Shown piece by piece: positions 30,647-40,213 of a stretch of DNA of 64,000 nucleotides. Within the stretch, counting starts at the first letter, position 1, and each line of letters begins with the position of its first letter. The position numbers and the translations under genes are program-made. This stretch comes from Chrysophaeum taylorii (lineage: Eukaryota; Sar; Pelagophyceae; Pelagomonadales; Pelagomonadaceae). The notes under the pieces are model-generated. The model was given only the letters and a program-made list of their open reading frames with translations. It was not told the DNA's origin and made no database searches. Location of the stretch: positions 17,344 to 81,343 of the forward strand of contig JAQMWT010000598.1 of NCBI GenBank assembly GCA_029834535.1. Reading direction: 5' to 3'.

Positions 30647-31688
30647 TCCTAACTACTAATCGACAGATGTTTGTCTGTCTGTCAGTTTGTCTGTCCCTCG
30701 ATTTAGGGTAAGGATCATGTAGGCGCGAGAGTAAGGATCAGGTAGGCGCGAGAGCCAGACAGTGATCCTCCAAGCCGTCTACGGCGACCTCGCAGACTAT
30801 TTCCACGACCCGCGGCGGCTCTTTCAGCGCGCCATTCTCACGCCGTCGAAACGATGTTGTCGATGCTGACAACGCGCGCATGACCGCGGCCTTTTTTTCC
30901 GGAACGAGGCGTCGGAGTTCTTTTCGGCTGACTAGGTTGGGTCGGAAGACGACGCCTCGCTCTTTACCTCGGCCTTTTTCCCGGAGACGAGGCGTCGGGT
31001 TCTTTCGGCTGACTAGGTTTTGTCGGAAGACGACGCCTCGCAACCTCGACCCGTCGCACGGCCACTGCAACGGTACCAGATACATGATCGATCGTGTCGT
31101 TGTCACCGAGGCTCCTCCAACCTGTATCCCTTAAGGCCCGCCGACGCCAAACGATCACCAGAGCCAGGGCCAGACGCCCCGCGAGGTCGGCGTCCTCTTG
31201 GCGAAGCCCGTCTTCTGCCACGTCCAGCTCCGTGGCTCTGTCTATCGGCAACCCCGAGGATATCCTCTTCTGAGTCGACGACTCCACCTACCCCACGTGC
31301 TGCGCAATACCGATAAGCCCCTCCCGGCGTCTACACGCGCACTATAGGTTAACTTACTGGGACCAGGCGAACTTACTGGGGTTTGAGATTGGGACTAGGT
31401 GAACTTAGTGACCAGGTGAACTTACTGGGACAAGTGAACTTACTGGGTTTTTGAGTGAACGCAAAGGCTAGCGGCGTGTACGGATAAAAGCGGCTTAGAT
31501 TGGCGGAGGTGAGAGCGACGAGCTCGAAGGAGAGTGGGGTGAGTGGGTGTGAGCACGAGTGGGCTTACAGTGTGAGTTACACCGAACTTACTGGGGTTAG
31601 AGATTGGGACTAGGTGAACTTACTGGGACCACGTGAACTTACTAGGGTTAGAGATTGGGACTAGGTGAACTTACTGGCCTGCACTTGT
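30647..31688 (+). mobile_element. Helitron relic, copy 2
   Basis: Closely similar along its whole length to copy 1: 5' TCCTAACTACTAATCGACAG, helicase pieces RAIL/DVDADNARM-like, LDPSHGHCNGTRYM and REVGVLLAKPVFCHVQL, the GAACTTACTGGG array, and the same right end GGCCTGCACTTGT. Small indels differ from copy 1. It lies in direct orientation 3.7 kb from copy 1, with paralogue 2 between them. Confidence 0.8.
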
Positions 31689-32041
31689 CCTGGCTTAACC
31701 GAAAATAATGTCGAGTGCCGCTCGATGATGGAGGACGCAATCAAGTTCGTGCCGACAGCTGCGCGCCGCTGACTACTTACAATAGGTTCTCATTGTCGTT
31801 TGCTCTTGTTTCGCGCTGGTGTCCTGCTAGCTACTGTCGACGGTCATCATCTTGGGCCTGGAGGAGTGATTGTGACGAGATCTGCTGCGAGTCCTTGCGC
31901 CTCCTGGGTCGACGTCGAGCCGCCAACTACTAACGAACAACCGTGATGATGACTGGGGGCCTCCGAGAGCAATCCCGCCGACACTGTCTGGACTCGTACG
32001 ATACGTGACGCTTTCTTGCCCCCCCTGCGCGTTGCTCTTTG
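31689..32041. other. Short intergenic stretch, nothing recognised
   Basis: It is the left flank of Ty3-like element D. After virtual removal of D, it would join the DNA at 37353. No family-level match was seen in either part. Confidence 0.4.
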
Positions 32042-32046
32042 ACACC

Positions 32047-32384
32047 TGTGGCGGCAACTCCCGCCTCCTAAGGCTTACCCCTCTTCTAGGGCCCCCCCCC
32101 TCATCAGGGGCACCCTACTCCATTCCGATGATGTCAGAGTTTTCTCTGACATCATCTTCCTTTTCCGTGACATGTGTCACCCTGATTTCTGATTTCGATT
32201 ATCCTTGATCATAAAGCAACAGCCGATCCTCAAGTTGAGAGGACCAGGCGCAGGAGTTGTTTGTGGTCGCGTGGCGGGAGAACGGCCATCCTCGTCCAGT
32301 GATCCCACCAAGGGCACGGACGCGATCGGCGAGCCAGGATTCGAAGGCACGCCAGGTAGCCCCTAAAATTCTCCTTACGCCACA
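32047..32384 (+). repeat. 5' LTR of element D (338 bp)
   Basis: TGTGGCGGCAACTCCC to CTTACGCCACA. It contains a perfect 12-bp inverted repeat (32127-32138 with 32145-32156) and a GTGACA/TGTCAC palindrome (32167-32180). The TGGTGGAGGAATACGAGATT sequence starting at 32387 may be the primer site. Confidence 0.92.
32127..32180 (+). promoter_or_regulatory. Palindromic elements in LTR of D
   Basis: The arms GATGATGTCAGA and TCTGACATCATC surround a 6-base loop, and GTGACATGTGTCAC follows 10 bases later. The repeated TGACAT(CA) half-sites resemble bZIP-type sites. They could act as promoter elements or as RNA hairpins. The same features occur in the LTR of E. Confidence 0.5.
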
Positions 32385-32821
32385 GGTGGTGGAGGAATAC
32401 GAGATTCGAGCGACTATATCGGTCGCAGAACTAGTGCATCTTGCATTCTCACACGGTCCGGACAAGCCGTGCGCGCCCTGATCAAGCGCGCCGACAAAAT
32501 TCCAGAAGGACCATTGCCGTGGGAAAGTTCCCCGGCCGGATACGTTGGTCGTCGGAAGTGACGACGCGCGATTCGGTGCTAACCGACGCGCAACCCGGGT
32601 ACCGCTGCCGCAGGCGAGCGGGTGATCGCAACTCACGGATAAGGCATTGTTTGCCGGGCAGAGACGAGTTCTGCCGCCCACCGTACGGATAGATTTGTCG
32701 GTGGAAGACGCACGCAACGACGATATTACGCGTGTCGTGGACGATTAGAAGTTCCGGAGCCGAAGGAGCACGAGAACGACGACGACTCAACCATTTTGGA
32801 CCCGCTCTGATCTCGGCCGAC

Positions 32822-33817
32822 TAGAACGAGCCAGAGCCGATATGGAACGACGATGCTGCCGTCGAGCAGCTACGATATGAAGAACCGCCAAGCCGTCAGG
32901 ATGAGACGAACGAGCGGAATGACGATGATAATGATGATGATGAAGAAGAGCACGATACAGAAGTTGACGAGGAAGAAGAGCTAAACTACAACGACGGCAA
33001 GCCCACGGAGAGACCGGCGGGAGGACGATCGACAGCTCCGTCAACGCGTGCAGCCCCGGATGCAACGCAATGAATGAGTTCTACGAGGCTCACTTGCGGG
33101 CATTACGCGAAGAGAACGAACGCGCGCAAGAACGACTTTTAAACAAATAGGGAAGAGAACGAACGAAAAGAACGGCTACAACGGAAGGAGAACGAAGAAT
33201 TAAAAGAGCAACTGCGCCGGGCCAACGCTCGAGCGGACGCCTTCCAGGAACAAATAAGCTCGTTGACCCGTGAAAGAGACGAGTTACGTACGCCGAGTCG
33301 ATCAAGGCGAGCGAGCAGCCCGGGTCCCGAGCTGAGGAAGAGCCGCCGACTACACGATCACGCGCGAAAGCTAGAACCGCGCTATGAAGACGATGATGAC
33401 GAAGAAAAGGAGGAGACGCGCGGAACCGGAAAGATCGACACCCAGGAGTTCTTGATGGGTTTTACGGATCGACTCGCGAGCGCGTTAGCTAAACACGATC
33501 GCAACAAGGAGCGGCGATCAACCTCTGGATTAAAAACCGAAACTTTTAAACTGGTTCTCGATGGACGCGATCAGGACCAGTTCGATTTAGATGCGGGTGC
33601 GGTGATGCGTACATTAGCCGAAGACCATTTCAGCTTGGAGAAATTCCGATATCTGCTTCCCGCGACCCTGCGCGACACGGTCGCACCGATTTTTCGAGAA
33701 CACTTAAAGAATATGAAGACCTGTGTAAAGACCTCGATCACCCAGCGTCTTTCTATTTATGTCGGGATATCGACGATGAGGAGTACGGTTCCGTGGTACG
33801 ACGGATACGACGATTGA
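32822..33817 (+). pseudogene. Element D gag N-terminal region (coiled coil), frame-broken
   Basis: It encodes an acidic stretch, then MNEFYEAHLRALREENERAQ, a long heptad-rich coiled coil, and the start of a Gag-like domain (KIDTQEFLMGFTDRLASALA, LDAGAVMRTLAEDHFSLEKF). A stop near 33148 and one-base shifts break it; the longest piece (33165-33817) lacks an ATG. Element E has an intact version of the coiled-coil part (56294-57019). The break before 33817 passes to the long frame in the -1 direction near 33708. Confidence 0.75.
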
Positions 33818-36800
33818 ACGAGAAGTATTGCCTCAAGATTTTGAAATATTTCCGAGAGAGTTGTCCGCTGCCGGTGACGGCAGAGGAATCATTACGAAAG
33901 TTACAATGCACGACCCAAGCGACCGTTCCGAAACGCTCTGGAGAACGTCACGTGCATACATATTGCATTAAATTTCAGCAAGAAGCCATGGCATACTGTT
34001 CCGTGGCCAACCGCGATCTCAACGACGTGGAGATCATCTCTTACTTGATACGTGGACTGGAGTCCAGCGAATTGAAATCCCGCGTGCGAACGATGCGCAG
34101 CGGACACCCGATGACGTATAAGACGTTTACGTCTACGTTGTCGCTGATTACGCGGCTCGAAAACGACTTCGCAACAGCCATGGCGGAGAAGAACAGCCGA
34201 AACTCGATGAACCCCTCGAGCGGGAAGCCGCAGAAGCCGCCGCCTGGACGCGGAGGACGAGCTCTCGTCTCGGGAACGAAAGAGAAGACGACGAAATATG
34301 AAGCCTTGCGCCTCGAAGAGAATCCGAAAAAGTGGTTCGAGAGGACGTGCCAGGACTGTGGGTTTTTCTTAGCGACCCACGACAAGGATGAACACGGGAA
34401 CCGCGTCATTTGCAACCGCGAGCCCGACGACTATTATGTAGCGATGTGCAAATACATCGAAGACGGCAGAAAGCCCATTTCGCGAGGACGATGGGAGAGC
34501 CGACAAAGGAAAAATAATCATTCGCGTGACGACGGTAGTTCTAATGCCACCTTCGGTTCGAGCGCTGCTCACGATATTCAGAGCAGACTCAATGATATGA
34601 GCACGCAGCTAACCACGGTTATGAGTACCGTGCAGCACTTAACAGATAGACGCGGCCGATCGTCTTCGACACGAACAGGCCGTCGAGATAGCCGGAGCCC
34701 CCGACGCCACGACAAGAGCCGTAGTAGCTCGTGCCAGCGCCGACGGAAAGATAGCAGGAGCTCCAGCCGACATTCACGCCACCGCCGGCGACGAAGATCT
34801 CGCGATCGAGATTCGGACGACGGTCGTTACCGAGAAGACTCGGGACAGTCGTCTGCGACGTTCGCATTTACGACCCCTTGCGGTCAACAGTTACCATTAG
34901 GAGTGACGGTGTACCCGAACACGGACACCCGCACCGACGACACAGCCGACGCCCTTGCCGCGGCTGCATTCGAAGATCTTGCCCGCCCACCGATGGACGA
35001 GCCACCCAACGACGTGCTGACCAATCGTCGGTCTTTGGCACAGATTTATGAGCAGATGTCGAGCGATGAGCTCGAAGATTCGAGCGAGGAACTTGAAGCT
35101 ACACGATACTGGGAAGGCGATTCAGATTCGGAAGATGAAGAAGCTACACTCCGTGAACCAGTGCCTGCGTTAACGTTATTTGACGAGTCGTCCATGGACG
35201 ACCCACCGTTTATTTTTGATGAGGAAGCCCTCGATGCCATCGGCTTATCTTTGGACCCTCCAGAGACGACCGCTGGCGACCGAACTGGCTGTGAGCCAGA
35301 CATGAATTTCTGCAGTGATAGCTCGTGCGCGCATTCGACTGAAGAGACGATGACCAGCGCGAGTATTGCAGACGACGATTTTACGACAGAGTTGACGTCG
35401 GGGACGACGCCATCTTTTCCTGCGGACCCCCCCGAAACGGTTTCGATTACTACGGATCGAGACACGGATACACCGCCGGAAGAAAAGGATACATTTATGA
35501 AGAAGATTAGCAGCGTTCTCAAGTGTGACGAAGACGAGCAGACGTGGAACCTGCAGGATTGGTGGATGAAAGCTCGGAATTTCTTGCTGAAGAAGCCACC
35601 AGAACAACCGCACAGCTGCAGACTCAAAGCCGCAGCTGACACGGAACCGATCGCCGATGCTGATGAGGATCAGCAGGCGACGAATGAATTTACAGATGCA
35701 TTCTGGAAAGACGAAATGAATGATTTATGGGAGGGGTCCTTTGCTTCTGTGAACTACGAAGACCAGGATCCCCTACCAGCACTGATTCCCTCTGAGATTG
35801 TCTTGGAGGAAGAGCGGAAGCCGCCAGATAAAGAGGCTGCCGCGAGCATTATGGCGAAGACGCCAACAACAGATAATACGAAAGCTCAAGCCGCGGTATC
35901 GATGCCCAGCCCCGGAGATGAGCGATTCAGAGCCCGATGTGCTCACACTTCGTTGACGCCGCGAGATGGCAAGACGATCGAAGATGATTTGATTACCCTA
36001 AGTTGTTTAGATACGGGTACTTTAACGTTTATGGCCTGTCACGTCTACAAGAATCGTGACGGTCCGAAATTCTCGACGACCATCGGGGTCGATGGAATGG
36101 CCGATGTTTCTTATATTTGCCGAGAAATGGTCAAAAAGTTGACCAAAGATCAGTTGATTTTCGATGAAGGCGAACTTCCGATTAAGCGCAAGCTGTACGG
36201 ATCAGGATTGAATACGACGACGATCCATCGTTGGATCGCCCTTCGGGTCGCTTTCGCCGACGACTTCGCTGCCCCCATTGTCGCTATTGTAGCCGATACG
36301 AATTACTTGTTCCTGTTGGGAGGGCGCGATATACGAGTTTTAGGAGCCATCGTGGATTTTCCCCATGATCGGATCTTTTTTTGTCGAACCCAAGTCGTCT
36401 ACGGGCGCAAGAAGATTAAAGTTAAGGATGAACGAGTCGATGCACCAATCGTGACCTTTCGATCTATTTACGATCGAAATCCGATAACCGTACCGATTTA
36501 CAATCATCAACACGATGCCTTTCGGCAGAGTCTCGACCTGGTCAAGACTCGAGTTTATGCTCGTTTGAGCACGATTAAAGATCTCCGAAGCCCGCCGCCG
36601 GAACGTAAGGTAGCCATGGCTACGCGGGGACATGTTACGACCAAATTCTCCTCGGGAGAAGACGCGCGAGAAGTAATCGCTTATGCCGCGCGCACGCTTC
36701 AAATCGAGCCCGGTCGAACGTACAATCTACCGGTTATTTTGTCGAAGCCCGAATTCAAGGACGTTGAAGGTCGAAGTTTCACCGACAAGTCCCGTATTTC

Positions 36801-36969
36801 CTCCAACACAACTCTTTGTGTCACGGATTTCGCTCCGCACGAGATTGACGTGTTGGTCCCCAAGTTTACTTTACGCAGTGGTCGAGTTCCTGAACCGATC
36901 ATCACCCGCGTTTACCAGAAGATTCGTTCACGAGATGCTCGTAAGGCGAAGCCGCGCTCCTCGCGCTAG
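33793..36969 (+). CDS. Element D gag C-terminal half and retropepsin-like protease
   Basis: A 1058-codon open frame (no ATG at its left end; it continues from the gag phase by a -1 shift or mutation). In order it has a Gag-like helical domain (FQQEAMAYCSVANRDLNDVE, IISYLIRGLESSELKSRV), a Cys-containing segment (CQDCGFFLATH), an Arg/Ser-rich basic tract, a long acidic disordered part, and a retropepsin-like fold: STTIGVDGMADVSYI in the active-site position and LFLLGGRDIRVLGAIVDFP in the ILG position. The usual D-S/T-G-A is D-G-M-A. It should provide particle and protease functions only. Confidence 0.82.
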   Translation: MVRRIRRLNEKYCLKILKYFRESCPLPVTAEESLRKLQCTTQATVPKRSGERHVHTYCIKFQQEAMAYCSVANRDLNDVEIISYLIRGLESSELKSRVRTMRSGHPMTYKTFTSTLSLITRLENDFATAMAEKNSRNSMNPSSGKPQKPPPGRGGRALVSGTKEKTTKYEALRLEENPKKWFERTCQDCGFFLATHDKDEHGNRVICNREPDDYYVAMCKYIEDGRKPISRGRWESRQRKNNHSRDDGSSNATFGSSAAHDIQSRLNDMSTQLTTVMSTVQHLTDRRGRSSSTRTGRRDSRSPRRHDKSRSSSCQRRRKDSRSSSRHSRHRRRRRSRDRDSDDGRYREDSGQSSATFAFTTPCGQQLPLGVTVYPNTDTRTDDTADALAAAAFEDLARPPMDEPPNDVLTNRRSLAQIYEQMSSDELEDSSEELEATRYWEGDSDSEDEEATLREPVPALTLFDESSMDDPPFIFDEEALDAIGLSLDPPETTAGDRTGCEPDMNFCSDSSCAHSTEETMTSASIADDDFTTELTSGTTPSFPADPPETVSITTDRDTDTPPEEKDTFMKKISSVLKCDEDEQTWNLQDWWMKARNFLLKKPPEQPHSCRLKAAADTEPIADADEDQQATNEFTDAFWKDEMNDLWEGSFASVNYEDQDPLPALIPSEIVLEEERKPPDKEAAASIMAKTPTTDNTKAQAAVSMPSPGDERFRARCAHTSLTPRDGKTIEDDLITLSCLDTGTLTFMACHVYKNRDGPKFSTTIGVDGMADVSYICREMVKKLTKDQLIFDEGELPIKRKLYGSGLNTTTIHRWIALRVAFADDFAAPIVAIVADTNYLFLLGGRDIRVLGAIVDFPHDRIFFCRTQVVYGRKKIKVKDERVDAPIVTFRSIYDRNPITVPIYNHQHDAFRQSLDLVKTRVYARLSTIKDLRSPPPERKVAMATRGHVTTKFSSGEDAREVIAYAARTLQIEPGRTYNLPVILSKPEFKDVEGRSFTDKSRISSNTTLCVTDFAPHEIDVLVPKFTLRSGRVPEPIITRVYQKIRSRDARKAKPRSSR

Positions 36970-37009
36970 CACCTCGCTGGGGCAGCTCGAATTCTTACCA
37001 GGGGAGTCC

Positions 37010-37347
37010 TGTGGCGGCAACTCCCGCCTCCTAAGGCTTACCCCTCTTCTAGGGCCCCCCCCCTCATCAGGGGCATCCTACTCCATTCCGATGATGTCAG
37101 AGTTTTCTCTGACATCATCTTCCTTTTCCGTGACATGTGTCACCCTGATTTCTGATTTCGATTATCCTTGATCATAAAGCAACAGCCGATCCTCAAGTTG
37201 AGAGGACCAGGCGCAGGAGTTGTTTGTGGTCGCGTGGCGGGAGAACGGCCATCCTCGTCCAGTGATCCCACCAAGGGCACGGACGCGATCGGCGAGCCAG
37301 GATTCGAAGGCACGCCAGGTAGCCCCTAAAATTCTCCTTACGCCACA
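37010..37347 (+). repeat. 3' LTR of element D (338 bp)
   Basis: One base different from the 5' LTR (near position 67 of the LTR). It is followed by ACACC target duplication. Confidence 0.92.
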
Positions 37348-37352
37348 ACACC

Positions 37353-38548
37353 CTCCAGTCGAACACGAAAGTCTTGCTGTCTACGGCAGCCTCTCCGTGA
37401 TCACCCTCCGTTGTGCGGCCATCAGCACCGGCCGGTCTCTTTGTGGCCGGCGTTTTTCTTTAGGTCCTCCTCGTTGGTGGAGCCTCCTGAGGATTTGGGC
37501 AAGGCGAAGTGCAGCGCGCCAGAATTTCCCGAATGAATATTCCTTTGTTGCGAGTCGCCGACTGCTGCACCACCGACAACGTGGCGGCCACGAGTCTCAG
37601 GAGGTCCTTGACAATCGTCGAATCGCACGGCACCGGCAAGTCGTACATGATCGAGCGCGGTCACCACCGTCGGGGGGTATTTTATTCTGAGAAATCTACA
37701 GTCTCTACCCCTTGCGCCGTCCGTTGAGAACGACATCTCTTCATTACACTAATAAGTCTAGTTTTTTTTTTTTTAACATTTGAATTTCACAACCTATAAG
37801 TCGTCTGAGTTGTGCTCACGCTCATCATCAATGGATTAGCGCGTCCCGTAGGTACGTATTCTTACATGCTAACTTAGGTGCAGTTCTACGTGTTGTCTGT
37901 CGTGTGCTGATGCTAGGGGAACGAACCTGTCCCCTGAACTCTGACCTGCCAGACTCTCAAGGCGAGGCGGGATGGTCCTTCAGTGCCTTTTACCACTGCA
38001 CTTCAGAATCCTCTGGAGGTTGTGGGCCCAGCGGGTTCCTGAAGAATCGTGTGTTGCATGCACGTAACAATGGGTATTGGACCGTTACCGCGCAGGTCTA
38101 GCCTCGCCGTGAAACACGATTGTTTCTTAGACGCTTTTCTATGAGCTGTACATAGCCACTAACCACACGCGTTAAGACAGGATAACATTGTGTGCCTATA
38201 TATATATGTTCTTGCGTTGTCGTTGAGTGTTAGTGCGTGTGTGTTCTGTCATTAATTGTTTCAGAATGCACGCACGCTATGGAATATGTTGGGTATGTCC
38301 ACCTTGGACGCTAAAACAACGATGCACCAAACCGCTCTTGAAATACAGAGCACCACCTTACAACTGCAAGTCAGTGCTAACTGCGTCGATTGGAATTGCA
38401 GTTTATTTAGAGACATGATATGCATCTAGCCATCATTTTAACAATGGGTGTACAGAGACTCCCTCTAGGCTGAGCCCCTTAGAATGTCGAGGGGTAGTTT
38501 GTTAAAGCCGCTCTGACCAGAACCTTACAGGTTCACGTCACCGTTCTC
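37353..38548. other. Right flank of element D, possible gene relics
   Basis: A short plus frame (37509-37727) contains ESHGTGKSYMIERG, which resembles a P-loop but lacks the first Gly of the Walker A motif, so no ATPase is called. Several strings have intron-like signals (GTACGTATT with CTAAC and GTGCAG at 37850-37881). There may be exons of the gene that follows, but the pieces cannot be joined with confidence. Confidence 0.3.
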
Positions 38549-39570
38549 ATGGCAGAACAAGCAGGCAGAGCTCCGAAACTTGTCACAGGGGCAGGCATCA
38601 TTAAGCCCGAGGCGCCCGTTGTTGGTTTCTTCGACGATGGCAATCGCTTCCAATTGCAGAACCGGAAGGTCTCTCTGCAACTTCGTTAAATCCGGCAAAC
38701 GATCCGGTTCCATTATGCAGATGCGGTCTTTGAGCATGACTCTTATAGGGTGTACGCAAGATCTTGCGTGGAGTATGAAGCTCTCCGCGTCAAGTTACTC
38801 GATGAGGTCTTTCTCGAATGGAAACACGCTAAAGTGGCAGAACTTCATCCAACATCAGTTGATGAGCTGCCTCTTGAGTACCAACGTTGGCAGTTCACTT
38901 CTGAAGCGATCCCACATCATCTTGATCATGAGGTATCACAGCTCGCCACTGTGTGCTATGACAGTGGCGTTTGTGCGGTTCGTCCCGAGATTAACGATCG
39001 CTTTAAGGAAGACGTGCGCAACTCAAATGCCACCTATCCTCGCGACTTTGCCTTCGACGGCAGAATTAACGCGCCAGTGTCCACTTTTGCTTTAAAACAT
39101 GCCGACTGGCATACTTATCAAAACACGTGCGCAACTTTTTTGTATACGTATTATAACCTTGAGTCGGTTATTAAACTGGCTCTTGCGGCTTGGCCAGCGA
39201 TCATGTTGATTTCATTTAACTATAATGAGACTGTCACGACAACGGACGTCAGCCACCTTAAGCCAACACGTTAACGCGGGAGTCTACAATCCTCACTGGT
39301 ATGTTTTTTTGTTTTTTTTTGATGTGTTCAATCTGTCAGGCGTCTCTCTTATCAACTTAATCAAGAAGGAACACACCTACATGTTGACGAGCCCACTCTC
39401 TGCTGCAGAAAGATCTACGAAGAGTTTTACAAACATTCTGCTAACACAACTATCAATGCTCGGTATGACCGCTATTGGGCCGAATGGTGTGTTCTGTATG
39501 AAATCAGGTCGTCTGCTCGTGCGCAGCCCGATTCGAAGACTCTATGCCGTCCATCCAATTCCAGCTTGAT
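38549..39570 (+). CDS. Unrecognised gene, probably intron-containing or broken
   Basis: An ATG at 38549 opens MAEQAGRAPKLVTGAG and continues, after an in-frame TAA at 38687, as ADAVFEHDSYRVYARSCVEY and LPLEYQRWQFTSEAIPHHLD up to 39272. A different phase gives QHVNAGVYNPHW. Then an intron with GTATGTTTTT and CTGTCAG (39299-39340) leads to RLSYQLNQEGTHLHVDEPTL, RKIYEEFYKHSANT and RYDRYWAEWCVLYE. Coding quality is high and evenly spread, with many aromatic and Cys residues. I do not recognise the family. The TAA could lie in a 36-base microintron, or the gene may be dead. Confidence 0.45.
39299..39340 (+). other. Candidate 42-bp intron
   Basis: GTATGTTTTTTTG donor and CTGTCAG acceptor with a T-rich body. 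Its removal joins CAC TG to G CGT and gives an uninterrupted protein-like frame. This is a sequence inference only. Confidence 0.55.
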
Positions 39571-39602
39571 TGATTTGATTTGATTTGATTTGATTTGATT
39601 TG
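39568..39602. repeat. (GATTT)n microsatellite
   Basis: Seven tandem GATTT units immediately after the unrecognised gene. Confidence 0.95.
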
Positions 39603-40213
39603 GCGGTCCCCATTTCCCCAAGTTCAGGCGGAAGCCATTTATTTATTTTTTGCTTCGCCGCCCGGCGACATGGGGGGTTCGGGGGGCGAAAACTCGATTT
39701 CGTGCTTGAAAATCTTGATTAAATAAGGCTTTCGGAGCTACTTTCCAACCCTGATTCCAGACCCGACATTGTCAGCACGGAAGCTCGCGGTTTCGATGAT
39801 TTGGGCTCAAGCCATTGGATGGTATTGTCTTCCTGAACAACAACTAAAAAAAGGCCCCAGCTTCATTCATCACGAATGGTCGATCTACCACAAACATGGT
39901 ACCAACGCTCGGGGTGCGGTCTATTCTTTGAAAAAAACTTACTATTAGGTGAGCGCCTTATTATTATTATTACTATTATTAAGGTTCGAATGACCCTAAG
40001 GACTAACGCCTTCTTTATTGCCACACGAACTCGCATTCGGCATCTATTATTATTACTCTCGCCGCCGCGAATACGCACACCGCGTAGCACCGCCAGCGCG
40101 CGTTCTCGAGAACCGACGTTCTCCTCCGAGAGTCGCCAGCCCAGACCGGCGGTGACAATGGCGTCATCTAGCTGGGTGATTGATAGTTGTGGCTGGGTGG
40201 ACTTTTGAGAATT
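39603..40213. other. AT-rich intergenic stretch
   Basis: Contains runs of TTATTATTATT and no recognised gene. It is the 3' flank of the sperm-tail PG-rich gene. Confidence 0.4.

Larger units (their letters stand above)
32047..37347 (+). mobile_element. Ty3-like LTR element D (gag-protease only)
   Basis: 338-bp LTRs (32047-32384 and 37010-37347) differ at one base and are flanked by a 5-bp target duplication, ACACC (32042-32046 and 37348-37352). The interior has coiled-coil and Gag-like coding, an RS-rich segment, an acidic stretch and a retropepsin-like domain. The coding stops at 36969, 40 bp before the 3' LTR. No RT, RNase H or integrase is present. It is a recent, non-autonomous element whose missing functions could be supplied by an E-type element with the same LTRs. 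Confidence 0.92.

Noticed and set aside
32385-32410. tRNA-derived primer site of element D assigned to a specific tRNA
   Set aside because: The sequence is complementary to something like a tRNA 3' end with a T-loop, but the spacing is one base off, so no tRNA is named.
37509-37727. P-loop ATPase (ESHGTGKSYMI)
   Set aside because: The first Gly of Walker A is missing, no Walker B or other ATPase motif is nearby, and the frame is short.
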